From positions 7,638 to 71,637 of the forward strand of contig UQSL01000004.1 in assembly GCA_900543705.1 (NCBI GenBank): a DNA stretch of 64,000 bases, in the 5' to 3' direction. This document shows, piece by piece, positions 26,652 through 40,025 of the stretch. Made by a program: the position numbers and the translations under genes. The DNA comes from an uncultured Oscillospiraceae bacterium (lineage in GTDB: Bacteria; Bacillota; Clostridia; Oscillospirales; Ruminococcaceae). Positions within the stretch are counted from its first letter, which is position 1. The number at the start of each line of letters is the position of its first letter. The notes beneath the pieces are model-generated. The model was not told where the DNA came from and did not search any database. It saw nothing but the letters and a program-made list of their open reading frames with translations.

Positions 26652-26958
26652 AGGCTACTTTTCCACCAAAAGGTTTTCCACATTTTCCACATACTATTTC
26701 ACGCGGTTGCCTTTGGTAGACATAATACCCCGTCTTTTTCACTGGGTATTCAACATTCACCACAAAGTTTTCCACATACCGGTGAGAAAAGATTTGTTCG
26801 TAAACTTTCCCACAATTTGGCGACCGCCGGCAAACAGCAGAAAAAATGCCGCGAAACCGCCTGTTTTCAGGGATCGTCCAATCTTTTCACAATTGCACGG
26901 TCTCTACTACGACTACTATTCCTTATATCCCTATCCATTCTTTCTAGAAGGTGAAACT
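26652..26958. other. oriC: oriC, dnaA-dnaN spacer with DnaA-box cluster
   Basis: 307 bases without a gene. Three TTTTCCACA DnaA boxes, all in the same orientation, are at 26674-26682, 26683-26691 (directly adjacent, nine-base period) and 26768-26776; near matches are TTTTCCACC (26659-26667) and TTTCCCACA (26806-26814). The species appears to favour TTTTCCACA over TTATCCACA. This is the likely initiator-binding half of a bipartite oriC. Confidence 0.8.
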
Positions 26959-28071
26959 ATGAAAATAACTTGTGACCGCCTTACGTTATGTGATGCACTT
27001 GCCAATGTGTCCCGTGCGGTTTCCTCCAAAGCCGCTCTTCCGGCACTCGAAGGCGTTTTGCTCAAAGCCCACGGGGACAAGCTTTCCCTTTCCGGCTATG
27101 ACCTGGAACTCGGTATCACCACCTCCCTGCCCGCTTCGATCGAAGAGGAAGGGGAACTCATCTTAAACGCCCGCCTGTTTTCCGACATGGCGCGCAAGAT
27201 TTCCGGGGAAACCATTTCCCTTTCCTGCGATGAAAAGCTTTTGACCGTGATTCGTTCCGGCGCTGCGGAATTTACCATCCTCGGCATGCCGGCCTCTGAT
27301 TTTCCGGAGCTGCCCAGCGTGGACTCCGACCTCTCTTTCACTCTGTCGGGCGCTGCAATGAAGAGCATGATCGAACAGACCCTGTTTGCCGTCGCCGTCA
27401 CGGATACGAAACCCGCTCACACGGGCTCCCTGTTTGAGATGGACGAGGAGGCCGGGGTGATTACCGTCGTCTCAGTCGACGGCTTCCGCCTTGCCATGCG
27501 CAAAGAAAGGGCGGAGGTGACGCAAAACGCCTCCTTTATTGTTCCAGGCAAAACCCTTTCGGAAATCACCAAGCTGCTCAAGGACGACGACAAATTTGTC
27601 TCCATTTCTTTAAGCAAGAAGCATATCGTGTTCTCCATCGCGGGCTACACGGTTATCTCCCGCCTGCTCGACGGGGAATTTCTCGACTATAAAAACGCGA
27701 TTCCAAAATCTAACAGCTCAACCGTCACTGTATCGGTGCGCCAGATGATAGAGAGCATCGAGCGCGTTTCCCTGCTTATCACCGACCGGCTGAAAAGCCC
27801 GGTACGCTGCGATTTTGCAGAAAATGAAGTCAAGCTCTCCTGCGCGACGACCATTGGCAAGGCAAACGACTCCTTTGTTTGTGAGATCGATGGGAGCAGC
27901 GTAGAGATCGGCTTTAACAACAAATATCTGCTCGACGCGCTCAAGGCCTGCCAGAGCGACCAGGTAAAATTGCAGCTGAGCGGCCCGCTCGCCCCGATGA
28001 AAATCGTCCCGATGGATGGGGACAGCTTTTTATTTCTGGTGCTTCCTGTGAGGTTAAAAAATGAAAACTGA
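26959..28071 (+). CDS. dnaN: DNA polymerase III beta sliding clamp
   Basis: Ring-shaped processivity clamp; 370 residues in three repeated clamp domains. Begins [21 protein letters not shown] and ends in the hydrophobic-cleft segment [23 protein letters not shown] with the family C-terminus (LPVRL). ATG at 26959 follows AGAAGGTG; the longer open frame upstream crosses the DnaA-box cluster and is rejected. It overlaps the next gene by 11 bases. Confidence 0.96.
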   Translation: MKITCDRLTLCDALANVSRAVSSKAALPALEGVLLKAHGDKLSLSGYDLELGITTSLPASIEEEGELILNARLFSDMARKISGETISLSCDEKLLTVIRSGAAEFTILGMPASDFPELPSVDSDLSFTLSGAAMKSMIEQTLFAVAVTDTKPAHTGSLFEMDEEAGVITVVSVDGFRLAMRKERAEVTQNASFIVPGKTLSEITKLLKDDDKFVSISLSKKHIVFSIAGYTVISRLLDGEFLDYKNAIPKSNSSTVTVSVRQMIESIERVSLLITDRLKSPVRCDFAENEVKLSCATTIGKANDSFVCEIDGSSVEIGFNNKYLLDALKACQSDQVKLQLSGPLAPMKIVPMDGDSFLFLVLPVRLKNEN

Positions 28072-28285
28072 GACCGTGTCCATAGAAACCGAGTTTATTA
28101 AACTCGAACAGCTGTTAAAATTTGCGGGCGTCGCCATGACCGGCGGAGAAGCAAAGGAAATTATCGCGGATGGCGCCGTGAGCGTCAACGGGGAGCCATG
28201 CCTGATGAGAGGAAAGAAAATCCGTCCCGGGGATACGATTATCCTGGAGGAGGAACTCTGCCTGAAGGTAGAAGCCTCCCTATGA
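28061..28285 (+). CDS. rlbA: RlbA/YaaA-like S4-domain RNA-binding protein
   Basis: 74-residue S4-like protein in the standard place between dnaN and recF. The S4 alpha-L fold is seen in [23 protein letters not shown] (split), followed by [21 protein letters not shown]. The Bacillus homologue is implicated in ribosome assembly. Starts within the dnaN 3' end and its stop overlaps the recF start (ATGA), so translation of dnaN, rlbA and recF is coupled. Confidence 0.9.
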   Translation: MKTETVSIETEFIKLEQLLKFAGVAMTGGEAKEIIADGAVSVNGEPCLMRGKKIRPGDTIILEEELCLKVEASL

Positions 28286-29367
28286 GAGTCTCCTCGATAT
28301 CTTTGGAGCAGTACCGCAACATCAAGCAGGCGTCGTTTTCTCCATCTGAAGGTGTAAACATCATCTACGGGGACAACGCCCAAGGAAAAACAAACCTGAT
28401 TGAGGCGATTTATCTGTTCACCGGGCTCAAAAGCTTTCGTTCCTCCAAGGACGCACAGCTGATTATGCAGGGAAGCGAGTCTGCCCGGCTGAATCTGGAA
28501 TTTGAGGCGGGAGGACGAAACCAAGACGCCTCCCTCTTGATAGATAAGGGTAGACATGTCACCTTAAATGATGTGGACCGCGGTTTAGCATCCTCACTGA
28601 CCGGGGTGTTCTGCGCCTGCCTGTTCTCCCCTGAACATCTGGAGCTTATCAAGGACGGCCCCGCCCTGCGCAGGAAATTTTTAGACAGCGCGCTGTGCGT
28701 CATCAGCCGCCGCTACCAAAAGCTCCTGCTTGATTACAACAAGGTGATTGCCCAGCGAAATTCGCTGCTCAAGGACGTCGCCTTTTCCGCGGACCTGCTC
28801 TCCATGCTCGACGTGTGGGATGTAAGCGCCGCAAAGCTCGGCGCTGCGATTCTTGACTTGCGTTTGCGCTACGTCAAACGCCTGAAGGAAGAGGCATCCA
28901 GACTGTATGAGGGCATCAGCGCGCGGAAAGAGACACTGACCATGGAGTACCAGTGTACCGACTGTGAGCGCGCAGAGGAACAGGGCCTGCTTGAGGCCAT
29001 GCTGCGCGCCCGTCCACAGGATGTGCGCACCGGCGTGTCCTCCATCGGCCCGCATCGCGACGATTTGATACTGCGCATCAACGGGATGTCGGCCAGGGAT
29101 TTCGGCTCCCAGGGCCAGCAGCGCAGCGGTGTGCTCGCCTTAAAACTAGCGGAAGCAAAGATTCTGAGCGACTCGGTTGGAGAACCCTGCGTGATTTTGC
29201 TCGACGATGTGATGAGCGAGCTTGACAACCAAAGAAAAGAGTTCCTGCTCAACCACTTAAAAGACCAGCAAATTTTCATCACCTGCTGCGACGCCTCCTA
29301 TTTCTCCTCTTTGCAGGAGGGAAGCGTCTTTCATGTGGAACAGGGCAGAATTGTAAAAGAGCGGTAA
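28282..29367 (+). CDS. recF: DNA replication and repair protein RecF
   Basis: SMC-like ATPase that helps load RecA at single-strand gaps. 361 residues: Walker [17 protein letters not shown] (about 32-47), signature/Walker B region [16 protein letters not shown] and [15 protein letters not shown], and the D-loop. The ATG at 28282 overlaps the preceding stop codon by ATGA and gives the conserved N-terminus [14 protein letters not shown]; 28 upstream codons belong to another frame's gene and are rejected. Confidence 0.95.
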   Translation: MRVSSISLEQYRNIKQASFSPSEGVNIIYGDNAQGKTNLIEAIYLFTGLKSFRSSKDAQLIMQGSESARLNLEFEAGGRNQDASLLIDKGRHVTLNDVDRGLASSLTGVFCACLFSPEHLELIKDGPALRRKFLDSALCVISRRYQKLLLDYNKVIAQRNSLLKDVAFSADLLSMLDVWDVSAAKLGAAILDLRLRYVKRLKEEASRLYEGISARKETLTMEYQCTDCERAEEQGLLEAMLRARPQDVRTGVSSIGPHRDDLILRINGMSARDFGSQGQQRSGVLALKLAEAKILSDSVGEPCVILLDDVMSELDNQRKEFLLNHLKDQQIFITCCDASYFSSLQEGSVFHVEQGRIVKER

Positions 29368-29379
29368 AGGAGGAACCCT

Positions 29380-29649
29380 ATGTACATGCATCTAGGACAG
29401 GACACCGTGGTAAGGCTTAACGACATTGTGGGCATCTTTGATATTGAAAATGCCTCGATCTCCCGGCACACCAAGAGGTATCTTGCGAATGCCGAGCAGC
29501 AGGGGCGGGTGGTCAACGTGTCTGCGGAACTGCCGAAATCCTTTGTCGTGTGTGAGCGAAAACGAAAAATCACGGTCTATATCTCCCAGATTTCTTCGCA
29601 GACGCTCAAAAAACGTGCCGGCTTCATGCAACACATGAAATCGGTCTGA
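29380..29649 (+). CDS. remB: RemB/YaaB-like extracellular matrix regulator (DUF370)
   Basis: 89-residue protein in the recF-gyrB position occupied by yaaB (remB) in Bacillus. MYMHLGQDTVVRLNDIVGIFDIEN and KSFVVCERKRKITVYISQISSQTL are characteristic (DUF370). RemA/RemB proteins bind DNA and activate matrix genes; the target here is unknown. ATG at 29380 has AAAGGAGG upstream, 12 bases after recF. Confidence 0.88.
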   Translation: MYMHLGQDTVVRLNDIVGIFDIENASISRHTKRYLANAEQQGRVVNVSAELPKSFVVCERKRKITVYISQISSQTLKKRAGFMQHMKSV

Positions 29650-29690
29650 CCTATCGCATTCTTCAGCACTCTTTTGCTTTTTTGCAGTAG

Positions 29691-31667
<1,977 letters not shown>

Positions 31668-31679
31668 GGGAGAAGGCCT

Positions 31680-32378
31680 ATGAAGGACGAAAATTTAGCA
31701 TTCGAACCCGGCTCGGAAGAAATTCCCGAGCTGAGGGAGCAGGGGCTCAGACAGGATGTGGAGCAGGAAAACACCGAGTTTCTGGAACCGGAAGCCCAGC
31801 CTGTGTTCGACTTTCACTATACCCTGTCGGAACAGGAATATATTGATTTTAACCTGATGCTGTTTGAGAGGAATATGGCCAAATCCAGAAGAAAGACCCG
31901 AATTCTCGGCATTTTGGAGGTTGTGATCTCCGCGCTGATGTTCGTACTGTTTTTCAATCAGGAGGGAACCTCCCTGCTGGTTAAGATCATGACCTTTGTG
32001 CTGTTTTTCTTCGGAGTGTTTTCCCTCACCTACTATTCCTACCTCTTTCCGAAACAACTGAAAAAATCCGTCAGTAAGACCTATCGGGAGAGCAAAAACC
32101 TCAAGGGAGAATTCCATATCCGTTTGTACGACACCTTTGTTCGGGATACCTATGAGGGAAAGGAGACGGACGTCGCCTTCTCCGACATCGCGGGAGTCCT
32201 GGAAAACGACCAATATCTGCTGATTCTGCTCAACGACATCCAGGCCTTTATCCTCCCCAAACGGATTTTCAAAGGGGATACTTATGACAGGCTCTCGGAT
32301 TTCCTGTATCGGAAGTGCGAGGAATATGAAAAACGCAAACAACGGCTTGCAAAAAAGCCGAGTAAAGCGAGAAAATAG
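31680..32378 (+). CDS. YcxB-like membrane protein A
   Basis: 232-residue protein between gyrB and gyrA. An acidic N-terminus (about 1-45) is followed by a YcxB-like pattern: FHYTLSEQEYIDFNLMLF, two transmembrane helices (about 78-96 and 101-120), and a soluble C-terminal domain with LILLNDIQAFILPKRIF, the conserved 'y-i-pk-f' strand of YcxB proteins. It lies 12 bases after gyrB and one base before the next gene, so it is co-transcribed with gyrase. Function unknown; not a topoisomerase partner by any visible motif. Confidence 0.65.
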   Translation: MKDENLAFEPGSEEIPELREQGLRQDVEQENTEFLEPEAQPVFDFHYTLSEQEYIDFNLMLFERNMAKSRRKTRILGILEVVISALMFVLFFNQEGTSLLVKIMTFVLFFFGVFSLTYYSYLFPKQLKKSVSKTYRESKNLKGEFHIRLYDTFVRDTYEGKETDVAFSDIAGVLENDQYLLILLNDIQAFILPKRIFKGDTYDRLSDFLYRKCEEYEKRKQRLAKKPSKARK

Positions 32379-32379
32379 T

Positions 32380-32982
32380 ATGGATGAAAAACAATTTTTC
32401 GAAAGAATCAGAACGGCCTGTGAAGAACAGGGATATGAGAATGGCGTTGCTCTGCTTAAAGAGAGCGGGATTCCTTATGCCGCCTGTACGGTAAATGTCC
32501 TCTTTGAAGATGTCTTGGCAGGTCTGTGGCAGACCCAGATTCTCAAAAAGAGGGCGCTGCGCATTGCGGAAACCGGATTGCTCGCCGCTATCGCAGTCAT
32601 GTATCTTGTCTCTTACCTGCGCAATCTGAGTTATACCATGGGGCTGGTACTGGCGATCATCTGCCTGGCTATTCTCGCGGCGCTCTGGATTGTCCCACAT
32701 CTGGAGGCGCGAGCGACTGCATCGACCTATGCGGCGAATACCAAATGCTTTTCCATCTGTATGTCGGAGTATGGGATTTTTGCCGACAATGAAGGATTGT
32801 GTACTTTCTTTCCAATAGATGATGACATGCTCGTTTATGAGACGAAGAAATATTTTAACCTGATGATTGAAAACAGAAGGCTGTATGTTGTCCCAAAAAG
32901 CAGCCTGTCGGAAGAAGATATCCGGTACCTGGCCGGATTGTTTTCCAGTAAGGTCGAGGGATTCAAACATGTGGGACTGTGA
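32380..32982 (+). CDS. YcxB-like membrane protein B
   Basis: 200-residue relative of the preceding gene with the same layout: N-terminal helical region, two transmembrane helices (about 66-85 and 88-106) and a C-terminal strand-rich domain with LYVVPKSSLSEEDIRYLAGLF, matching the YcxB 'ipk' motif. Start at 32380, one base after the upstream stop; an earlier in-frame ATG overlaps that gene extensively and has no support. The pair may form a heteromeric membrane complex. Function unknown. Confidence 0.6.
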   Translation: MDEKQFFERIRTACEEQGYENGVALLKESGIPYAACTVNVLFEDVLAGLWQTQILKKRALRIAETGLLAAIAVMYLVSYLRNLSYTMGLVLAIICLAILAALWIVPHLEARATASTYAANTKCFSICMSEYGIFADNEGLCTFFPIDDDMLVYETKKYFNLMIENRRLYVVPKSSLSEEDIRYLAGLFSSKVEGFKHVGL

Positions 32983-33010
32983 TGATACCGAGAGTAAGGG
33001 TGATTAAAAA

Positions 33011-35593
33011 TTGAGTACAGACAATAAAATGACGCCTCAAGAAGAGCAGAATTTACAAAACACCACGGTCATTCCTGTGGACATTGAAAAGGAGATGAAG
33101 GAATCCTTCCTCGCCTACTCGATGTCGGTTATCGTCAGCCGTGCTCTTCCAGATGTAAGGGACGGACTCAAGCCCGTCCACAGGAGAATCCTGTATACCA
33201 TGTATGAAAACGGCCTGACCCCGGACAAGGCATACCGCAAGTGTGCGGATACCGTTGGTTCCGTACTCGGACGGTACCATCCGCACGGCGACGCGTCGGT
33301 CTATGACGCGCTCGTGCGTCTGGCGCAGGATTTCTCCCTGCGCTATCCGCTGGTAGACGGCCACGGTAACTTCGGCTCCATTGACGGGGATCCTGCCGCA
33401 GCTTATCGATACACGGAAGCCAGAATGAGCAAGATGGCCCTCCATATGCTCACGGATATTGACAAGGAAACCATTGATTATACCTCAAACTATGACGACC
33501 GCCTCAAAGAGCCGGTGGTCCTCCCCTCCCGGTTCCCAAACCTCCTGGTCAACGGATCGACCGGTATCGCAGTCGGTATGGCGACCAATATTCCGCCGCA
33601 CAATATGGCGGAGGTTGTGGATGGTATGTGCTACCTCATTGACAACCCGGACGCAGAGCTCGAAGAGCTGATGGAGTACATTAAGGGGCCGGATTTTCCG
33701 ACAGGCGGCATCATCATGGGCCGCTCCGGTATCCGCGCGGCTTATCAGACCGGGCGCGGGAAGATTACCCTGCGCGCCCGTGCAGAAATTGAAGAGGAAA
33801 AAAACGGTCGGTTCCGCATTGTTGTCACGGAAATTCCCTACATGGTCAATAAGGCCCGCCTAATTGAATCCATTGCGAACCTGGTAAAAGATAAGCGCAT
33901 TGAGGGAATCTCTGACCTGCGCGATGAGTCCGACCGCGACGGCATGCGCATTGTCATTGAACTCAAGCGCGACGCTAACCCGCAGGTGGTGCTCAATCAG
34001 CTCTATTCCTACAGCTCTTTGCAGGAGACGGTGGGTGTCATCATGCTTGCTCTTGCGGACGGCGTGCCAAAGGTTATGCCGCTCAAAGAAATGCTCCAGC
34101 GCTACATAGACTTCCAGTGCGAGGTCATTACCCGCCGGACCATGTACGATTTGAGAAAGGCAAAGGAGCGCGCCCACATCTTGGAGGGTCTGAAAATTGC
34201 GCTCGATTACATAGACGAGGTCATCGCCGTGCTGCGCGCGTCCAGGTCCATCCCGGAAGGCCGCCAGGCATTGATGGAGCGCTTTGGGCTCGATGAAATC
34301 CAGGCGACCGCCATCGTTCAGATGCGCCTTGGCCAGTTGACTGGTTTGGAGCGGGAGAAGATTGAGGAAGAGCTTGCCGGCCTGCTTGCAAAAATCGCGG
34401 AGCTGGAAGGCATTCTCGCCGATAAAAACAAAATTCTCACCATCGTCAAGGACGAGGCAAGGGAGATTGTCGCAAAGCTCAAGGATGAGCGCAGGACGGA
34501 GATACAGACCGTGTCCGGCGAGGTTGATATTGAGGACCTTATCCCGGTGGAGGACTGCGTGATTACCCTGACCCACCTCGGCTATATCAAACGCCAGCCT
34601 GTGGATGTGTATAAGGCACAGCGTCGCGGTGGACGCGGCATCTCGGGTATAACCACCCGGGAGGAGGACTTTGTGGAAACGCTCTTTATCGGCTCCACAC
34701 ACGACTATGTCCTGTTCTTTTCCAACCGCGGACGGGTCTACCGGCTCAAATGCTATGAGATTCCGGAGAGTTCCCGGACGGCGCGTGGTGTGAACGTCAT
34801 CAACCTGCTTCCGCTCGAACCGGAGGAAAAGATCACTTCCATGATTCGGGTAGAGGAGTTTAGCGACAACCAATATCTAGTTATGGTCACAAAAAACGGG
34901 ATTATCAAGCGAACTGCGCTTTCCGCATACAATACCACTAGGAAGGGCGGCGTCATTGCCATAGTTCTCGATGAAGACGATGACTTGGCGTGGGTTCGCC
35001 TGACGGATGGAAACTGCGATGTCTTTGTCGCAACCAGAAACGGCATGATTATCCGCTTTTATGAGCAGGACGCTCGTCCGCTTTCCCGCACCGCACGCGG
35101 TGTCAAGGCGATTTCTCTGGAAGATGGGGACGAGGTTATCGGTATGGCGAGAATCCGTGAAGGGGCCTGCCTGTTGACCGTTACCACCAAGGGACAGGGA
35201 CGGCGTACTCCGGTGGAGGATTACCGTGTCCAGAACCGTGCGGGAAAGGGCCTGTTAAATTATCATGTCAGCGAGGAGAAAGGATATGTCGCGGGCATCA
35301 AGGTAGTCGACGATACCGATGACATTATCCTGATCACGGATGACGGCATTATTATCCGTTTTGCAGTCGAGCAAATTCCCATCCAGTCCCGTTACGCGGG
35401 CGGCGTCCGCGTAATGAGAACCTCCGAAGGGTCCCAGGTTGTCACGCTTGCCCGTGCCGACCATGAGGACGAGGGGGACGGCTCCGGCGATCCCTCTGCG
35501 CAAGAGGCGGAGGAGAATGCTTCTGCTGGGTCCCCTGCACAGGAGACTCAGGAGCAACCCCCCGTATCCACTGAGGAGCAAGGAGAGAACTAA
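33011..35593 (+). CDS. gyrA: DNA gyrase subunit A
   Basis: Cleavage-rejoining subunit of gyrase, 860 residues. Winged-helix domain with catalytic Tyr134 in YRYTEARM, coiled-coil tower, and a C-terminal pinwheel opened by the GyrA box QRRGGRG, which distinguishes gyrase from Topo IV. The quinolone region reads GDASVYD (93-99): Ala95 replaces the Ser83 of Escherichia coli, with Asp99 kept. The C-terminus has an acidic, Glu/Gln-rich tail. Start TTG at 33011 with AAGGGTG about ten bases upstream; the ATG at 33029 has no such site. Confidence 0.96.
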   Translation: MSTDNKMTPQEEQNLQNTTVIPVDIEKEMKESFLAYSMSVIVSRALPDVRDGLKPVHRRILYTMYENGLTPDKAYRKCADTVGSVLGRYHPHGDASVYDALVRLAQDFSLRYPLVDGHGNFGSIDGDPAAAYRYTEARMSKMALHMLTDIDKETIDYTSNYDDRLKEPVVLPSRFPNLLVNGSTGIAVGMATNIPPHNMAEVVDGMCYLIDNPDAELEELMEYIKGPDFPTGGIIMGRSGIRAAYQTGRGKITLRARAEIEEEKNGRFRIVVTEIPYMVNKARLIESIANLVKDKRIEGISDLRDESDRDGMRIVIELKRDANPQVVLNQLYSYSSLQETVGVIMLALADGVPKVMPLKEMLQRYIDFQCEVITRRTMYDLRKAKERAHILEGLKIALDYIDEVIAVLRASRSIPEGRQALMERFGLDEIQATAIVQMRLGQLTGLEREKIEEELAGLLAKIAELEGILADKNKILTIVKDEAREIVAKLKDERRTEIQTVSGEVDIEDLIPVEDCVITLTHLGYIKRQPVDVYKAQRRGGRGISGITTREEDFVETLFIGSTHDYVLFFSNRGRVYRLKCYEIPESSRTARGVNVINLLPLEPEEKITSMIRVEEFSDNQYLVMVTKNGIIKRTALSAYNTTRKGGVIAIVLDEDDDLAWVRLTDGNCDVFVATRNGMIIRFYEQDARPLSRTARGVKAISLEDGDEVIGMARIREGACLLTVTTKGQGRRTPVEDYRVQNRAGKGLLNYHVSEEKGYVAGIKVVDDTDDIILITDDGIIIRFAVEQIPIQSRYAGGVRVMRTSEGSQVVTLARADHEDEGDGSGDPSAQEAEENASAGSPAQETQEQPPVSTEEQGEN

Positions 35594-35606
35594 GTAGCAA
35601 GTTTGG

Positions 35607-35641
35607 CAAAGCGGACAGAGGATTCTGTCCGCTTTGTTTTA
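35607..35641 (+). terminator. gyrA terminator
   Basis: CAAAGCGGACAGA (35607-35619) and TCTGTCCGCTTTG (35624-35636) make a 13-base stem followed by TTTT. It closes the dnaA-gyrA block. Confidence 0.9.
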
Positions 35642-35779
35642 TCATATCCGTTCTATACGAAAAACAATAGCTTTGCCTTGCTTGCTATACCATAAAAATA
35701 CTGGGTTCCGTCACAAAATCACTCAGAATTGTTAGTAGACTTGTCACAGTCTATTTACACATTTTCTGCGTCGGGCGGA

Positions 35780-35931
35780 TATAATAAACATGTACTCAAG
35801 AGTAGTACAAAGCATTTCCTTTTCATATTTTTTCATACGGTGTGTATACCCCACACACTACTCCCTTTTAAGAAGACCCCCTTCTAAACAGACAAATGCC
35901 GTCCGATCACCCCTCGGGCGGCTTTTGTCTG
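35780..35931 (+). ncRNA. Candidate small RNA between gyrA and nudF
   Basis: A perfect -10 TATAAT at 35780-35785 (with a weaker upstream TTTACA, spacing 20) is followed by three small hairpins (TGTACT/AGTACA; GTGTG/CACAC; TTAAGAAG/CTTCTAA) and a strong terminator-like hairpin 35889-35931 (GACAAATGCCGTCCGA against TCGGGCGGCTTTTGTC). No frame with a start and ribosome-binding site lies between. The unit would give an RNA of about 140 bases. No known family recognised. Confidence 0.4.
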
Positions 35932-35942
35932 TCTACTTTTCC

Positions 35943-35971
35943 TTGACAAGCATCTCTCCCTATTCTATGAT
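35943..35971 (+). promoter_or_regulatory. nudF promoter
   Basis: Consensus -35 TTGACA (35943-35948), 17-base spacer, -10 TATGAT (35966-35971). It begins 12 bases after the preceding hairpin. Confidence 0.75.
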
Positions 35972-36030
35972 GAAAAGAGATTCTACGGATGAATGTATCA
36001 TATGGGAATGGTATGGAAAGAAGTGATAAT

Positions 36031-36573
36031 ATGGCACATTATGAAAAGATCCTGGAACAGGCTACTCTTTATCAGGGAAAAATTTTGAACCTGCGCAAGG
36101 ATAAGGTGGAACTGGAAAACGGGCGGATTTCCTACCGGGAGGTAGTGGAGCACAATGGCGGGGTCTGTGTGCTCCCGATTACAGAGGACGGAAACGTCCT
36201 GCTTGTCAGCCAGTACCGCTATCCCTATAAGGAGGAAGTTTTAGAAGCACCGGCGGGCAAGATGGATCATCCGGGAGAAAACCCGCTGCAATGCGGCAAA
36301 CGCGAACTCGAGGAGGAGACCGGGTATATCGCGGAGGAGTATCTTGATTTGGGATGTCTCTACCCTTCTCCCGGATATACAAACGAGATTATCCATCTGT
36401 ATGCTGCCAAAAAGCTCACCAAAACGGCCCAGAAGCTCGATGAAGGCGAGTTTCTCGATGTCAAGACAATGGGGTTCGAAGAAGCGGTAACTCTTGTTTT
36501 AGAAGGAAAAATCATGGATTCTAAAACTCAGGCGGTTTTGCTTAAGGCGAAACTGCTGGGACTGTCCAAGTAA
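36031..36573 (+). CDS. nudF: Nudix hydrolase, ADP-ribose pyrophosphatase type
   Basis: Hydrolyses ADP-ribose or related nucleoside diphosphate sugars to AMP and sugar phosphate. 180 residues. The Nudix box is GKMDHPGE followed by seven residues and RELEEETG, with one extra residue in the first loop relative to GX5E; YPYKEEVLEAPAGK and GCLYPSPGYTNE match NudF. ATG at 36031 has AAAGAAGTGA upstream. A longer frame from 35989 overlaps the promoter's early transcript and is not preferred. Monocistronic with its own terminator. Confidence 0.85.
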   Translation: MAHYEKILEQATLYQGKILNLRKDKVELENGRISYREVVEHNGGVCVLPITEDGNVLLVSQYRYPYKEEVLEAPAGKMDHPGENPLQCGKRELEEETGYIAEEYLDLGCLYPSPGYTNEIIHLYAAKKLTKTAQKLDEGEFLDVKTMGFEEAVTLVLEGKIMDSKTQAVLLKAKLLGLSK

Positions 36574-36612
36574 AAACAACCTGCTGGTATGCGCCGGCAG
36601 GTTGTTTTTTTA
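36573..36612. terminator. nudF terminator
   Basis: AAAACAACCTGC and GCAGGTTGTTTT stem around an 11-base loop, followed by seven T; the A-run on the left lets it act on minus-strand transcripts as well. Confidence 0.85.
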
Positions 36613-36818
36613 AGAGTGACTCTTAAAGATACAATACCGCTTTGTTACTAAGAGTTCGCGGACAAACTCATCGAGTCCGTTTCGGTACGATGAGCAAAAG
36701 AATGGAAAACTTCCACCCCATTAGGAAAATGCGAACAACCGGTCACAGAATCCAGGATTTGAAAATACTCATCGAAAGTGGAGAGGATTTTCTCATCTTT
36801 GTTGGCGGACAGTATTTA
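36613..36818 (-). ncRNA. Candidate structured RNA downstream of aspS
   Basis: 206 bases without a supported gene. On the minus strand GTCCG and GATGAG pair in register with CTCATC and CGGAC roughly 110 bases later, giving an elongated hairpin with a large internal loop and further pairing TCCAC/GTGGA inside. In Bacillus the 6S-1 RNA gene bsrA lies downstream of aspS, so a 6S-like RNA is one possibility. No clear promoter; plus- and minus-strand open frames here lack ribosome-binding sites. Confidence 0.3.
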
Positions 36819-36863
36819 AGAAAACGAGTCCGCTTCGCCGGAAAAATTGGCGAGGCGGACTCG
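36819..36863 (-). terminator. aspS terminator
   Basis: CGAGTCCGC (36825-36833) pairs with GCGGACTCG (36855-36863), extended by TCGCC/GGCGA; followed on the minus strand by TTTTCTT. Ends the hisS-aspS operon eight bases after the aspS stop codon. Confidence 0.85.
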
Positions 36864-36870
36864 ATCCCAT

Positions 36871-38649
<1,779 letters not shown>

Positions 38650-38667
38650 CGTAAATTCCCCTTTTCC

Positions 38668-39987
38668 TTATTTGTTGTTCCATTGTTCTACGGTGTCCGA
38701 CAGCATACTGAGCGCGGCCTGCGCCTGGATGGTTCCAAGCGTTTCAGCAAGGGAATCGAGCGCAATTTCCTGCACTTCCCCACTTTGCATGTTTTTGAGC
38801 TTTCCCTTGCCGGCGGCGATCTCGTCGTCGCCGAGTACCATCGAATAGGCGGCGCCTATTTTGTCCGCGTATTTCATCTGGGCTTTCAGGCTCCTGCGAA
38901 CGGTATCGCATTCCGCGAAGAAACCGTCGTGACGCAGCTCCTTTGTCAAGGAAAAGGCCTTAAGCGCAGCCGCCTCTCCAATGTTGGCAAGGTAGATGTC
39001 GCATTTTGCCTCCGGCTCAAAGGCACAGCCCGCCTGTTCCATGACCATGAGCAGGCGCTCAAAGCCCATGCCAAAGCCGAGAGCCGGAGTCTGAGCGCCG
39101 CCGAGTTCCTTGACAAGGCCGTCGTAGCGACCGCCACCGCAGACAGTCCCCTGCGCACCAATGGTATCCGTGATAAACTCAAAGACCGTGCGGGTATAGT
39201 AGTCGAGCCCGCGCACGATGCGGGGATCGACCTCATAAGAGAGCCCGCACAGGTCCAAGCGTTTTTTGAGCCCTTCAAAGTGCTCTGCGCAGTCGTCGCA
39301 GAGGTAGTCGAGAATCGTCGGCGCGTCCCCTGCAAGCTCCTTACAGCCCGGGTTCTTGCAGTCGAGCAGGCGCATCGGGTTTTTCTCCAAGCGTTCGAGG
39401 CAGGTCTCACAGAGCGAGTCCTTGTGGCTGGAAAAATACTTTTTTAACGCGGCATGGTAATTTGCCCGGCACTCGGGGCAGCCGATGGAATTGATGTGCA
39501 GGGAAATCTCCGTCAGTCCTAAGTTTAGCAGGATTTCGTAAGCTAAGAGAATCACCTCCGCATCCGCCGCCGGGGAGGCGGAGCCGAACATCTCGACGCC
39601 GAACTGGTGGAATTCTCGCAGCCTTCCCGCCTGGGGCTTTTCGTAGCGGAAGCAGGAGAGCAGATAGAATACCTTGAGCGGAAGCGCGCCGCCGAGCAGC
39701 CCGTTTTGCAAAATGGAGCGGACGGCTCCCGCCGTCCCCTCCGGCCGCAGGGTGATGGAGCGGTGCCCCTTGTCCTCAAAGGTGTACATTTCCTTTTGCA
39801 CCACGTCGGTGGTGTCGCCGACCGAGCGGGTAAACAGCTCGGTATGCTCGAAGGTCGGGGTGCGGATTTCCTTAAATCCGAAGTTTTGTGCGGTCTGGGA
39901 GACGACTCGCTCCAGATACCGCCATTTGTAGCTGTTTGCGGGCAAAATGTCCGCGGTACCTCTCGGCGCGTTTGTCAGGATAGCCAT
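38668..39987 (-). CDS. hisS: Histidyl-tRNA synthetase
   Basis: Class IIa synthetase of 439 residues. Motif 2 SCFRYEKPQAGRLREFHQFG, histidine-binding RGLDYYTRTVFEF and GGGRYDGL, and the C-terminal anticodon domain. An insertion with CPEC, CETC and CDDC cysteines around 175-255 is normal for this synthetase in Firmicutes. Start at 39987 (AAAGGATG upstream, MAILTNAPRGTADILP); 62 upstream codons overlap a decayed gene and are rejected. Downstream of a T-box leader; co-transcribed with aspS. Confidence 0.95.
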   Translation of the reverse strand: MAILTNAPRGTADILPANSYKWRYLERVVSQTAQNFGFKEIRTPTFEHTELFTRSVGDTTDVVQKEMYTFEDKGHRSITLRPEGTAGAVRSILQNGLLGGALPLKVFYLLSCFRYEKPQAGRLREFHQFGVEMFGSASPAADAEVILLAYEILLNLGLTEISLHINSIGCPECRANYHAALKKYFSSHKDSLCETCLERLEKNPMRLLDCKNPGCKELAGDAPTILDYLCDDCAEHFEGLKKRLDLCGLSYEVDPRIVRGLDYYTRTVFEFITDTIGAQGTVCGGGRYDGLVKELGGAQTPALGFGMGFERLLMVMEQAGCAFEPEAKCDIYLANIGEAAALKAFSLTKELRHDGFFAECDTVRRSLKAQMKYADKIGAAYSMVLGDDEIAAGKGKLKNMQSGEVQEIALDSLAETLGTIQAQAALSMLSDTVEQWNNK

Positions 39988-40025
39988 ACTAGAAACATCC
40001 TTTCTATTTTCGGTTTCAAACCCTA

